In this document: positions 1 to 8,284 of the stretch, in pieces | Layout: the number at the start of each line of letters is the position of its first letter | How positions within the stretch are numbered: the stretch's first letter is position 1 | Notes under the pieces: model-generated | What the model was told of the DNA's origin: nothing | Database searches by the model: none | The model's input: only the letters and a program-made list of their open reading frames with translations | Translations under genes and position numbers: made by a program | Source: PGZG01 sp046292765 | Lineage (GTDB): Bacteria > Pseudomonadota > Gammaproteobacteria > Pseudomonadales > Alcanivoracaceae | Assembly: GCA_046292765.1 (NCBI GenBank) | Contig: JBKBQA010000008.1 | Span: 62,001 to 126,000, forward strand | Direction of reading: 5' to 3' | DNA length: 64,000 bases

Positions 1-494
1 CTACGAAACACGAACACGGGCTGCTGGGCGACGGCATCATCTTCCATGCGTAACTGGATAAACTGACGACCGTTGCCCTTGTCGAAATCCAGCGACACTG
101 CACGACGGTATTCCCGCCCGCCTGGCCCCTCGCCGGTGACAAAGGCGGTCAGAGTGTGACGGCCATTGCGAACATTGGTGGTGTGGAGTTTCTGGATAGC
201 ACCGTTACGCAGCGCCTGCACTTCACGTTCAGTGTAGAGATGGCCATCGATGGTCTTGCCATTGAGCTTGAGGGTAATCGCGTCGGGACTGAAATAGCGG
301 CCCACATCCAGCGACACGAACACGGCCACCTGGGTATCGGCGGGGAACAGCAGCTCTTCTTCCAGCAACAACAGGCGCCGGTTGATGTCGAGTACATCCT
401 TGCGGAACTGGGCAAGATCACTGTCCAGCTCGTTGGCGGCAACACTGCACACCAGTACCAACCAGACCAGCATTCCCTGCGCGATCGCTTTCAT
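1..494 (-). CDS. Secreted protein of unknown function, 3' end beyond the window
   Basis: Reading the minus strand from the ATG at 494 gives an open frame of 164 codons that runs off the left edge without a stop, so the C-terminus is not seen. The start MKAIAQGMLVWLVLVCSVAA is a typical signal peptide with likely cleavage after VAANE. The mature part opens with a charged helix (LAQFRKDVLDINRRLLLLEE), followed by a beta-rich section with an ALKLNG-like turn and an RNGRHTLTAF strand. I do not recognise a named family. The periplasmic or outer-membrane location is inferred from the signal peptide. The gene diverges from the membrane protein starting at 586. The shorter open frames overlapping it on both strands lack signal and context, so I treat them as shadows. 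Confidence 0.6.
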   Translation of the reverse strand, partial: MKAIAQGMLVWLVLVCSVAANELDSDLAQFRKDVLDINRRLLLLEEELLFPADTQVAVFVSLDVGRYFSPDAITLKLNGKTIDGHLYTEREVQALRNGAIQKLHTTNVRNGRHTLTAFVTGEGPGGREYRRAVSLDFDKGNGRQFIQLRMEDDAVAQQPVFVFR

Positions 495-585
495 CTTGCA
501 TGCTCCTCATAACCCGCCGGAGAATCTAGCATGGACTGTGCCAGCCGGCGCAGAACGATTTCACATTGCCTCTCGCGGATACGGT

Positions 586-1140
586 ATGCACAAGCCACCC
601 TACCGAAAGCATCAGGAACACTGGCTGATTGAGCTGCGCCTGACCAGCCCCCGCCAGCTGTTCAATACCATCGATCCGTCTCCGTTCCATGAAAAGGATC
701 TGGACGAGGCCGCCGAGCGTTACATCGTCGGCGCCGTCGAGGACTTTCCCGAGGATGCCTCGCTGCGACTGGTCCTGCATCTGCCGGAGGAATACCGCCA
801 GAGCGAGGTCCGTGAACAGCTGGCGTCGGCGCTGCGGAACTATTTCGGCTGGCGAGTGCAGGAAACCCGCCGGGATCTCAGCCATGTCCTGCGCGATGGC
901 CGTCTGACCTTGCTGATTGGTCTCGGCTTTCTGGTGTTCTGTACCGTGTCGAGACAGCTTGCGGTCCATTACACCGATGGCTTCCTCACCACCCTGCTCG
1001 ACGAAGGCCTGCTGATCATCGGCTGGGTTGCCCTGTGGCGACCGATCCAGACCTTCCTCTACGACTGGTGGCCAGTGCGGCGACGGCTGCGAACCCTGCA
1101 ACGTATTGTCGGCATGTGCTCCACCCTGACACTCCAGTAA
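586..1140 (+). CDS. Small inner-membrane protein of unknown function
   Basis: The 184-residue product starts at the ATG at 586 (MHKPPYRKHQEHWLIELRL). The frame is open further upstream, but that part overlaps the promoter side of the divergent secreted protein and reads as non-coding. The N-terminal half is soluble and acidic. It is followed by an arginine-rich stretch and two hydrophobic segments (around GRLTLLIGLGFLVFCTVSRQL and TLLDEGLLIIGWVALW), then an arginine-rich tail. This suggests a cytosolic domain with a two-helix membrane hairpin. I know no function for it. It lies 66 bases upstream of an SDR gene on the same strand, so the two may be co-transcribed. Confidence 0.65.
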   Translation: MHKPPYRKHQEHWLIELRLTSPRQLFNTIDPSPFHEKDLDEAAERYIVGAVEDFPEDASLRLVLHLPEEYRQSEVREQLASALRNYFGWRVQETRRDLSHVLRDGRLTLLIGLGFLVFCTVSRQLAVHYTDGFLTTLLDEGLLIIGWVALWRPIQTFLYDWWPVRRRLRTLQRIVGMCSTLTLQ

Positions 1141-1206
1141 TCCACTTCACGCCCCCTTGGCAGGCTCCGTCACAGGCTGGGTACCCCATCCCGCCGGACT
1201 GCCGCC

Positions 1207-1971
1207 ATGACCGACGCCACCGGAATTGCCGTAGTGATTGGTGCCAGTCATGGCATCGGTCTGGCCATGGTCAGGCAGATGCTGACCCTGCCCACGATCA
1301 CCCGCCTGTACGCCTGTTCCCGGCATGCACTGCTCAGCGATGAGCTCGCCGAACTTGCCGTCCATCAGGGCGATCGGCTGCAGTGCCTGTCGGTGGATGT
1401 CACCCGCGAGACTGATATTGCCCGTCTTGCCAACGAGGTGCGCGAACGCGATCAGAAGCTTCACTGGCTGGTTAACTGTGCCGGCCTGCTGCATGACCCG
1501 GCGCGTGACATTCGCCCGGAAAAGCGTCTGGAGAATGTCGACATCGGCCAGCTTGAGGCGGTGTTCCGCGTCAACGCCTTCGCGCCGATCCTGCTCGCCC
1601 GGCATTTCCTGCCGCTGCTCAGTCATGACGCACCGGCCACCTTCGCCTCGCTGTCGGCAAGGGTAGGAAGCATCGGCGATAACGAACTCGGCGGCTGGTA
1701 CAGCTACCGAGCCAGCAAGGCGGCACAGAACCAGCTCCTGCGCACGCTTGCCATCGAGGCCCGACGACGGGCGCCTAACCTGACGGTGATATCCCTGCAC
1801 CCCGGCACCACCGACACCACCCTGTCACGGCCGTTCCAGCGCAATGTGCCGGATGGCAAATTGTTCAGCCCGGCATTTGTGGCGGAAAAATTGCTGCCTC
1901 TGGTGCTCGATATCCGCCCGCAACAGAGCGGACGTTTTCTGGCCTGGGATGGCACGGAAATCCCGTGGTGA
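1207..1971 (+). CDS. Short-chain dehydrogenase/reductase, CsgA (C-factor)-like
   Basis: The 254-residue protein has the SDR nucleotide-binding motif GASHGIG near residue 13, the NCAG structural motif in WLVNCAGLL, and the catalytic YRASK (Tyr-x-x-x-Lys) in the middle. The order SARVGSIGDN followed by GGWYSYRASKAA is characteristic of the C-factor/CsgA-like branch of classical SDRs. Members are NAD(P)-dependent oxidoreductases; the Myxococcus relative is a signalling protein that acts on phospholipids, but substrates of most homologues are unknown. The start ATG at 1207 places the Rossmann glycine motif at the usual distance from the N-terminus. The protein is probably cytosolic. It is followed convergently by the diguanylate cyclase gene. 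Confidence 0.85.
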   Translation: MTDATGIAVVIGASHGIGLAMVRQMLTLPTITRLYACSRHALLSDELAELAVHQGDRLQCLSVDVTRETDIARLANEVRERDQKLHWLVNCAGLLHDPARDIRPEKRLENVDIGQLEAVFRVNAFAPILLARHFLPLLSHDAPATFASLSARVGSIGDNELGGWYSYRASKAAQNQLLRTLAIEARRRAPNLTVISLHPGTTDTTLSRPFQRNVPDGKLFSPAFVAEKLLPLVLDIRPQQSGRFLAWDGTEIPW

Positions 1972-2047
1972 AGCGTATCGACAAGGCCAACTTGCGGGAA
2001 AAGATCTGTCCGATCAGGCTGACCGCTTGCGTAGCTTTGAAAGGCCC

Positions 2048-3628
2048 CTAGCTTGCCACCACAATCCGGTTACGCCCGGCACCCTTCGCTTCATAGAGCG
2101 CCTGATCTGCCCGCTTGATGATATCCCGCGGAGCTTGCTGGATGCCAGGCACCAGCGTGGCCAGACCACCACTGATGGTCACTGAAAGCGTTTCGCCACC
2201 GCCAATATCAATACGGTGCTCGGCCACCGCCTCACGAAAGCGGTTGGCCTGATCCGCCACCGACATATCGGTATTGGGCAGTACAACCACGAACTCTTCA
2301 CCGCCGTAGCGCGCCACCAGATCTGCCGGCCGTTTGAAAAAAGCGGCCATCAGTCGGGCCAACTCACGCAAACACTGGTCACCAATCGGATGTCCCCAGG
2401 TGTCGTTCAATCGTTTGAAATAGTCGACATCAATCAACAGCACGCTGAGCGGCGATTGATCCCGCGCCGCCCGCTGCCACTCATGGCCGAGGTAATCATC
2501 CAGCGCCCGCCGGTTGGCAAGGCCGGTCAGTGGATCGGTTACGCTGAGCGAAGCCAGTCGCTGATTGGCATCGCGCAGCTCCCGAGTCTGCTCCTCCACC
2601 AACCTGTGAACGATGTCGCCGCGACGCTGAAGTATCCACAGGTAGCCACAGACAATCACCACCATCAGGGTGCCCACCAACGCCGCCGCAAGTGGCAACA
2701 GCGATATCTGCGCGCCGGGCAGGCGCCACGGTGGCGACATGGCAAGCTGCCAACTGCGACCACCGAAGGTTTCCATGATCAGGTCGTGACGATGGCCACT
2801 CGGCGATCCGAGCTCGAACAGCAGCCGCTCCTCGTCGTCATTGATATCTGCCAGTCGCAACCAACGCTGGTCGGCCATATCGGGAAAAATACGAAACAGC
2901 AGGCTTTCGACATCAATGATGGCAACAACAAATCCACGCAGGGCTTCGCGACGCTCAATAACGGTGGTTGGTCGTCCGAGATACACGGGCAACGCCACCA
3001 GCACACCAGTGCGCCCTTCGCGGCTGGCCTGCAACAACGGCACCGGTGCAGACATCACCAGCTCACCCAGATCGCGGGCGCTGTCAAGCGCCTGCCGCCG
3101 ACGCGGGCGCATGCCAAGATCCATACCGACCAGATCCTCGTTGCCCGCCAGAGGCGCCACAAACCGCACCGGGAAATAACGATCTGCCGTTGTTGCCCGG
3201 CGCCGCTGGCCCGACGCATCAAGGTGGATGATGCCCTGACCACCATTGCTACGTTCGTAAGCCGCGCGGTCTGCGTGCATCACCTGGGGCACCCATTCCA
3301 GCGCCAGAACATGGGCATTGCGGGACAAGGCATGGCTGGCTACGTCATCAAAAACAATGGCCGGCAGGGAATCGACATAACGGATCACATCGCGCAGGGT
3401 GTAAAGCGCTTCCATGCTTTGTCGCAATTCCCCGCGCAGATGCCGGGCCCGATCGTCCACTTGCTGATGGAACGTTCGCTGGGCACCCTGGTACTCGAAC
3501 CAGAACAACCAACCGGACACGGACGCCGTGAACAGCAGCCCGGCAAGCGCCAGCAACACCAGCAGCGTCCGGGAGCGCAACAGCCCTTGCCAGACCGGAT
3601 CAAAAAGCCGATGACGATCAATCAGCAC
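2048..3628 (-). CDS. Membrane diguanylate cyclase with CHASE sensor and GGDEF domain
   Basis: The 526-residue protein should make cyclic di-GMP from two GTP. An N-terminal transmembrane helix (about 18-42, LLRSRTLLVLLALAGLLF onward) is followed by a roughly 250-residue extracytoplasmic CHASE-type domain with the family feature RYVDSLPAI and a later ALEWVPQV. A second membrane helix lies near 320, then a short coiled linker and the GGDEF domain. The active site is GGEEF at 442-446. An RPAD sequence sits five residues before it, matching the RxxD inhibitory site for product feedback. It is therefore predicted to be active and product-inhibited. The CHASE ligand is unknown. It is divergent from the esterase gene at 3745, with about 116 bases between. 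Confidence 0.92.
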   Translation of the reverse strand: MLIDRHRLFDPVWQGLLRSRTLLVLLALAGLLFTASVSGWLFWFEYQGAQRTFHQQVDDRARHLRGELRQSMEALYTLRDVIRYVDSLPAIVFDDVASHALSRNAHVLALEWVPQVMHADRAAYERSNGGQGIIHLDASGQRRRATTADRYFPVRFVAPLAGNEDLVGMDLGMRPRRRQALDSARDLGELVMSAPVPLLQASREGRTGVLVALPVYLGRPTTVIERREALRGFVVAIIDVESLLFRIFPDMADQRWLRLADINDDEERLLFELGSPSGHRHDLIMETFGGRSWQLAMSPPWRLPGAQISLLPLAAALVGTLMVVIVCGYLWILQRRGDIVHRLVEEQTRELRDANQRLASLSVTDPLTGLANRRALDDYLGHEWQRAARDQSPLSVLLIDVDYFKRLNDTWGHPIGDQCLRELARLMAAFFKRPADLVARYGGEEFVVVLPNTDMSVADQANRFREAVAEHRIDIGGGETLSVTISGGLATLVPGIQQAPRDIIKRADQALYEAKGAGRNRIVVAS

Positions 3629-3744
3629 CCCTGTGACACCTCTATTTGCCGCAGCCCGAACCCCCCGTACGGATACTCAACGGCCTGTCTATAGGGTAGT
3701 GTGCCACAGTCGATATGAACCAGACCTGAACGGAATCCCGTCTC

Positions 3745-4674
3745 ATGCATCACAGCCAACGGCAGCTCCACCCCGCGCCGGCAAGCCGAGGCCAGCGTCT
3801 GCTGGCGGCCAGCTTCCGCGTCACCCTGAAAGCCCTGATGAAGCCCCTGTTTCACCCGCGCACGCCCACCGGCCTGCTGCGGGCCGGGATGCGAACCCTC
3901 ACCACCACCACACTGCATGCAGCCGGGGTGCGCTTTCAACCGATCCAGATGGGCACGGTATCCGCTGAGGCGGCATCTCCGGCGACGGCCGGCAAACAGG
4001 CCATCCTGTATCTCCACGGGGGCGCCTACTGCGTTGGCAGCCCGGCCACCCACCGGGCAATCACCTCCCACCTGGCCCGTCGGGCCGAAGCCACCGTGTT
4101 CGCAGTGGACTATCGGCTGGCCCCGGAGCATCCGTTCCCGGCGGCACCGGACGATGCCCTCACGGCGTATGGCTGGTTACTTGATAACGGCTACCAGGGC
4201 CGCGACATTTTCATTGCCGGCGACTCCGCTGGCGGCGGTCTGGCTCTTGCCACCGCCCTGCAGATTCGCGACCACAACATGCCATCGCCGGGTGGGATGA
4301 TGCTGCTATCGCCCTGGGTCGACCTGACCCTGACTGATCGCGAGGCCGCCGAGCAACGGGACGAGGTGATGCTGACCTGGTCGATGCTGGATCACTCCGC
4401 CCGGCACTACGTTGGCGAGCAGCGCGCCCATCCGCTCGCCTCTCCACTGTTTGCCGACCTTGCCGGGCTGTCGCCTGTCCTGATCATCGTCGGTACCGAC
4501 GAGATACTGCTCGGCGACGCCGAGCGTCTTTTCGAACGGATGACGAAGGCCGGCACTCACTGCCACCTTTCCGTGTATCAGGACATGTGGCACGTGTTCC
4601 CGGTGCAGGCAGGCGCGCTGAGAACAGCAAATCAGGCTATCGACCAGATGGCATGGTGGATGAGCGGGCCGTAA
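3745..4674 (+). CDS. Alpha/beta-hydrolase esterase of the hormone-sensitive lipase family
   Basis: The 309-residue product has the HSL-family oxyanion motif HGG (LHGGAYCVGSPATHR) and the nucleophile elbow GDSAGGGLA. It also has the family's late acid and histidine (GTDEILLGDAE and DMWHVFP), so a complete Ser-Asp-His triad is visible. Such enzymes hydrolyse short to medium acyl esters, and some act on lactones or drug-like esters. There is no signal peptide, so a cytosolic enzyme is expected. Nothing in the neighbours narrows the substrate. The start ATG at 3745 gives an N-terminal cap of about 85 residues before HGG, which is normal for the family. Confidence 0.9.
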   Translation: MHHSQRQLHPAPASRGQRLLAASFRVTLKALMKPLFHPRTPTGLLRAGMRTLTTTTLHAAGVRFQPIQMGTVSAEAASPATAGKQAILYLHGGAYCVGSPATHRAITSHLARRAEATVFAVDYRLAPEHPFPAAPDDALTAYGWLLDNGYQGRDIFIAGDSAGGGLALATALQIRDHNMPSPGGMMLLSPWVDLTLTDREAAEQRDEVMLTWSMLDHSARHYVGEQRAHPLASPLFADLAGLSPVLIIVGTDEILLGDAERLFERMTKAGTHCHLSVYQDMWHVFPVQAGALRTANQAIDQMAWWMSGP

Positions 4675-4682
4675 CGCCCGCC

Positions 4683-5273
4683 CTACCCTCCCACCGCCAG
4701 CAGATAAAGGCCGTAAACGACCAGCGACCACCAGAGCACGCCCAGCACCAACCAGACTCGATTGATCAGGGTGAACTCCGCATTGGAGACACCCTCTGGA
4801 TCACCCGCAGCAATGTTTGCCGCGCGCTGCATCGGAATGATAAGGGCGACAAAAAAAGCCACCACAAAAATGCTGAGGAAATCGCTATAAGGCGAACCCA
4901 CCGATTGCCATGACATTCGGTCCAGCACATTCGATGTAACGGCAGTCAACACATAGAGCGTTGCCAGGCCTGACGGCGACCATTGGTAGTCCACCCCGGA
5001 AGCCTGCATCTGTTCATTGAATTTCTTCATCAGGCTGTGGGCAAAAAATATCGAGAACACGCCACGCAGAACTGCGATCAACTTCTCTCCGGTACGTTGT
5101 TTGTAAAGTGCCCAGTTGCGGTAGAACCAGTAGACGAGATACGCCCCCATGGTCGCCACCACCAGCGCCACCGCCTTGCGGGGGGCCACAACATAGAACA
5201 GCGGATCTGCCGCTTCCGCCAACTGACCTTCATCAAGCACTGCGGTCGGCGCCGCATAGGGATTGTCGTTCAT
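4683..5273 (-). CDS. Polytopic membrane protein of unknown function
   Basis: The 196-residue protein begins MNDNPYAAPTA, an N-terminus often seen on small bacterial membrane proteins of unknown function. It then has about four hydrophobic segments: PRKAVALVVATMGAYLVYWF, LATLYVLTAVTSNVL, FLSIFVVAFFVALIIP and VWLVLGVLWWSLVVYGLYLL. Between the first two is a soluble stretch (NWALYKQRTGEKLIAVLRG, then FFAHSLMKKFNEQM). I recognise the overall type but cannot assign a function. It ends only nine bases from the convergent esterase gene and starts 31 bases downstream of the HIT gene stop, so it probably shares transcription with that gene. Confidence 0.7.
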   Translation of the reverse strand: MNDNPYAAPTAVLDEGQLAEAADPLFYVVAPRKAVALVVATMGAYLVYWFYRNWALYKQRTGEKLIAVLRGVFSIFFAHSLMKKFNEQMQASGVDYQWSPSGLATLYVLTAVTSNVLDRMSWQSVGSPYSDFLSIFVVAFFVALIIPMQRAANIAAGDPEGVSNAEFTLINRVWLVLGVLWWSLVVYGLYLLAVGG

Positions 5274-5303
5274 GTATTCCTCCTTGAGCTGCAGGTATCC
5301 GGA

Positions 5304-5642
5304 TCAGCCCGGCGGCCAGCTGAACGGCCGCCCGCCAAGCACGTGAATGTGCAAGTGAAACACCGTCTGGCTGGCGCCAGCACCATTATTGATGTTAAGA
5401 CGGAAATCGGTGAGCCCCTCCTGAGCCGCCACCCGGTTGGCCACCAGCAGCAGATGACCGAGCAACGCCTGATCATCGTCGGCGGCGTCACTGAGCTTGG
5501 CAATCGGCTTGCGCGGTATCACCAGAAAATGCACCGGCGCCTGAGCATTGATATCCCTAAATGCCAGCGCCTGATCATCCTCATAAATGATATCAGCGGG
5601 AATTTCGCGCTTGATAATCTTCGAAAATATCGTCTCAGCCAT
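5304..5642 (-). CDS. HIT-family (Hint-like) purine nucleotide phosphoramidase/hydrolase
   Basis: The 112-residue protein has the diagnostic histidine triad FHLHIHVLGG (His-x-His-x-His) near the C-terminus and the Hint-type N-terminus IFSKIIKREIPADIIYEDD. It closes with GRPFSWPPG, as bacterial HinT proteins do. Family members hydrolyse AMP-lysine and related nucleoside phosphoramidates through a covalent nucleotidyl-histidine. It is cytosolic and normally a homodimer. The length is typical. It lies 11 bases downstream of the DUF3299 gene, so it may be the last-but-one gene of the ABC exporter unit that begins near 8141. Confidence 0.93.
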   Translation of the reverse strand: MAETIFSKIIKREIPADIIYEDDQALAFRDINAQAPVHFLVIPRKPIAKLSDAADDDQALLGHLLLVANRVAAQEGLTDFRLNINNGAGASQTVFHLHIHVLGGRPFSWPPG

Positions 5643-5653
5643 GACCTTCCCTT

Positions 5654-6169
5654 TTAGTAATCAAAGACCTCTGCCTTCTCTGCCACGAGCTTGTAGCCCG
5701 CATGCCCAAACTCAGTGTCTGCCGGCTCGACCGTTAGCACACCGGTGATCCAGAGCGCACCGAAGGCATCGTCTACCGGCACGCCACCTTGCTTCATCTC
5801 TACCAGAATAATCTGATTGCGAGGCGGGGGCGGGGTATGGATACAGGCGCCGAAGTACGGCACCAGCAGAAAAGTCCGGACCAGCTTCGCATCGCCATCC
5901 AGTGGTACGCCAAAGCCGGGAATACGCACTCGCTTTCCGTCCAGCGCAGTCACCAGCGGCGCCGAATCCCACACTTCGCGGATCCGGTTCATCAGTTTCT
6001 CGGCCATGGGGTCGCCATCGTCGATGTCGGTGAGGTTGGCAAACTCCTCAAACATGGCCTGAGGGTTCCAGTCCGCCGGCACCAGCGCATCCCACTCCAG
6101 CACCTGTGGCGGTGATGCCACTGCCGGGGCCATCATTAATAGCAAAAACAGGGATCCCAGCAATCGCAT
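5654..6169 (-). CDS. DUF3299 periplasmic protein, partner of the ABC exporter
   Basis: The 171-residue product starts at the ATG at 6169. This start gives a clean signal peptide (MRLLGSLFLLLMMAPAVA) and overlaps the upstream permease stop by only a few bases on the other side, whereas the longer frame adds 23 residues without signal character. The mature protein carries the DUF3299 signature: LEWDALVPADW, a PGFGVPLDG segment, and PYFGACIHTPPPPRNQ with a conserved Cys-x-His. In pseudomonads the same trio of ABC ATPase, FtsX-like permease and DUF3299 protein forms a zinc-responsive operon. I infer a periplasmic role in that exporter system; metal binding by the Cys/His motif is possible but unproven. 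Confidence 0.85.
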   Translation of the reverse strand: MRLLGSLFLLLMMAPAVASPPQVLEWDALVPADWNPQAMFEEFANLTDIDDGDPMAEKLMNRIREVWDSAPLVTALDGKRVRIPGFGVPLDGDAKLVRTFLLVPYFGACIHTPPPPRNQIILVEMKQGGVPVDDAFGALWITGVLTVEPADTEFGHAGYKLVAEKAEVFDY

Positions 6170-6177
6170 ATTCTTCC

Positions 6178-7437
6178 TCACAAGCGGATTCCCAGACCGT
6201 CCGCCAGCGACTGGCGGTAGGCGCGCCAGGCCGGCCACAATCCGGCCAACAGCCCCGCCACCGCCACCACGGCGATCAACATAAACTCCTTCATGGCCGG
6301 AGGCCAGAACGTCATCGTCAACCCGAGACGGGCCGACAACCAGGGCCCGGCCAGTAGCGACACGCCCTGCAGCAGCACAACACCGACGATGATCCCCGCC
6401 AGCGTCAACAACAGACTTTCACCAAGGATCAGCAGCATGATATGACGAGGACGAGCGCCGAGCGCTCGCAGAATCGCCATTTCACGACGACGCTCATTCA
6501 GTGCCGTCAACAGCGCCGTCAGCATCACCACCAGTGCCACCAGCAACACCACCCAGGACACCAGCGCCAGCGCATTCTCGGCTATCGCCATCATCTGCCA
6601 CAGTTGCTGCAGTGCAACCCCTGGAATAATTGCCATCAGCGGCTCATCGCGCCAGCTGTTGACCATGCGCTGCACCTGAAACACGGCCACCCGCGAATTC
6701 AGTCCAACCATCACCGCGGTGACCGAACGGGGGGTGAGGTCACGCTCGCGGACCTGCTCCGGGGTCAAACTCATGCCGGGCACCGGGGCGCCAGCCAGCC
6801 AGTCGGCATGAATTGCCTCAATCGCCTGCAGCGACACATGCACGGTGTTGTCCACTGGCGTGCCGGTGGCCGCCAGAATACCCACGATGGTGAACGGCTT
6901 GTCGGCGTGGTCAACAAAACTGACCTCGCCGGCGCCATGCGAGAGCGTGATCACATCGCCCACCCGATAACCCAGCGCTGCCGCCACGTTGGCGCCGAGG
7001 ACCGCGTCAAAGAGATCATCAAAGCGCTGGCCAGCAGTAAGCCGCAGGGTGTCTCCCCGGCCATATCGGTAATGGTCGAAATAGGCGGCGCTGGTGCCAA
7101 GCACCCGATATCCCCGATGTGAATCACCGAGCGATAGCGGCACAATCCAGTCAACTTGCGGATGGGCGGCAATCTTTTCGACACTGCGCCAGCTCACGTT
7201 TGCGGTCGGCTCTCCCATCCGGAAAACGCTGTAGAGCAACAGATTCAGCGGTCCGCTGCGCGCGCCGACAATCAAGTCTACCCCGGTGATGGTGCTGGCA
7301 AAGCTGTCCCGAACCTGATGGCGCAGGCGCTCCACGCCAAGCAGCAGGGTCACGCTCAGCGCCAGCGACAGCACCACCAGAACGGCAGTGCCTCGACGGT
7401 TGGCGAGACTGCTCGCCGCCAGACGGACCATGCTCAT
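6178..7437 (-). CDS. ABC transporter permease, FtsX/MacB-type
   Basis: The 419-residue protein has the four-helix FtsX/MacB plan. One helix follows the N-terminus (RGTAVLVVLSLALSVTLLLG), then come about 210 periplasmic residues, and three helices lie in the last third (around NALALVSWVVLLVALVVMLT, ILLILGESLLLTLAGIIVG and EFMLIAVVAVAGLLAGL). The cytosolic motif NERRREMAILRALGA before the third helix is the usual coupling element of this class. Such permeases work as mechanotransmitters or exporters rather than importers. The start overlaps the end of the ATPase gene by four bases (ATGA), showing translational coupling. Confidence 0.92.
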   Translation of the reverse strand: MSMVRLAASSLANRRGTAVLVVLSLALSVTLLLGVERLRHQVRDSFASTITGVDLIVGARSGPLNLLLYSVFRMGEPTANVSWRSVEKIAAHPQVDWIVPLSLGDSHRGYRVLGTSAAYFDHYRYGRGDTLRLTAGQRFDDLFDAVLGANVAAALGYRVGDVITLSHGAGEVSFVDHADKPFTIVGILAATGTPVDNTVHVSLQAIEAIHADWLAGAPVPGMSLTPEQVRERDLTPRSVTAVMVGLNSRVAVFQVQRMVNSWRDEPLMAIIPGVALQQLWQMMAIAENALALVSWVVLLVALVVMLTALLTALNERRREMAILRALGARPRHIMLLILGESLLLTLAGIIVGVVLLQGVSLLAGPWLSARLGLTMTFWPPAMKEFMLIAVVAVAGLLAGLWPAWRAYRQSLADGLGIRL

Positions 7438-8141
7438 ACATCAACCTCCCGCCCGGCCTGATTCAACGTGGACAGATCAAGCACCCGGGAAAACTGGCCA
7501 GCCAGCGAAACATCATGACTGACGAACAGCAGCGCACTGCCAGCGGCCTCGGCTTCTTCGCGAAGCAAGCGAATAAAACGGTCGCGGTGCGTTGAATCCA
7601 GCGCCGAGGTGGGCTCGTCCGCAAGCAACAGCGCTGGCCGGCCCAACAGGGCGCGGGCAGCCGCCACGCGCTGTTGCTGCCCCACCGACAGCTCTGTGGC
7701 GGGTCGGTTCCAGAGCGCCGGCTCCAGCCCCAGTCGATCCAGCAAACGCTCCGCTTCCGCCTTGACGGAACCGGTCTCAGCAACGGCACGGGCAGCACGG
7801 GCTGGCGAAAACCGGGCACTTAACAAGACGTTGTCCCGCACTGACAGATAGGGCAACAGGTTGAACAGCTGGAAGATGATGCCAAGACGATCCGCTCTCA
7901 GCCGGTCGCGAGCAGACGCGGGCAGGATGTCGAGGCGCTGGCCGTCGAGATACACCCGGCCCTGTTGTGGTGTCAGAATGCCGGCGATCAGGGAAAGCAG
8001 GGTGGTCTTGCCGCAGCCGCTGGGACCGATCAGGAACACCGCCTCCGCCGGCGCCACCGACAGCGCGTCAATCCGCAGCGTTGGCCCGGGCTGCCGGGGC
8101 CAGCTGAAATGGATATCTTCAAGCTCAAGCATGCTACTCAT
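7434..8141 (-). CDS. ABC transporter ATP-binding protein, MacB/LolD-like
   Basis: The 235-residue ATPase has Walker A GPSGCGKTT, a Q-loop in FQLFNLLPYLSVRDN, signature LSVGQQQR, Walker B LLLADEPTSALD and the switch histidine in LFVSHDVSLA. This layout belongs to the MacB/LolD/FtsE group that pairs with FtsX-like permeases, matching the next gene. I chose the ATG at 8141; an in-frame upstream ATG at 8165 adds an arginine/glutamine-rich tail of eight residues with no family support. The gene is divergent from the histidine kinase starting at 8285. In the comparable pseudomonad operon a DUF2796 periplasmic gene usually precedes the ATPase, but no such gene is present here. Confidence 0.92.
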   Translation of the reverse strand: MSSMLELEDIHFSWPRQPGPTLRIDALSVAPAEAVFLIGPSGCGKTTLLSLIAGILTPQQGRVYLDGQRLDILPASARDRLRADRLGIIFQLFNLLPYLSVRDNVLLSARFSPARAARAVAETGSVKAEAERLLDRLGLEPALWNRPATELSVGQQQRVAAARALLGRPALLLADEPTSALDSTHRDRFIRLLREEAEAAGSALLFVSHDVSLAGQFSRVLDLSTLNQAGREVDV

Positions 8142-8284
8142 GGACTGCTGTCTGCCTCCGGCCACCGAGTCTGACTGCTGGCGCCGGCGGGCTCAAGCGC
8201 CAAAGCCGGCTGCAAATGTCATTTGGACCCCGCCCCCGGGCACCGGTAGACTGGCGTCGGGAGAGTGAAAACAACCATTCAGGG

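Noticed and set aside
2216..3694. A 492-codon open frame opposite the diguanylate cyclase
   Set aside because: Antisense to a complete CHASE-GGDEF gene; the product is full of His and Gln with no domain.
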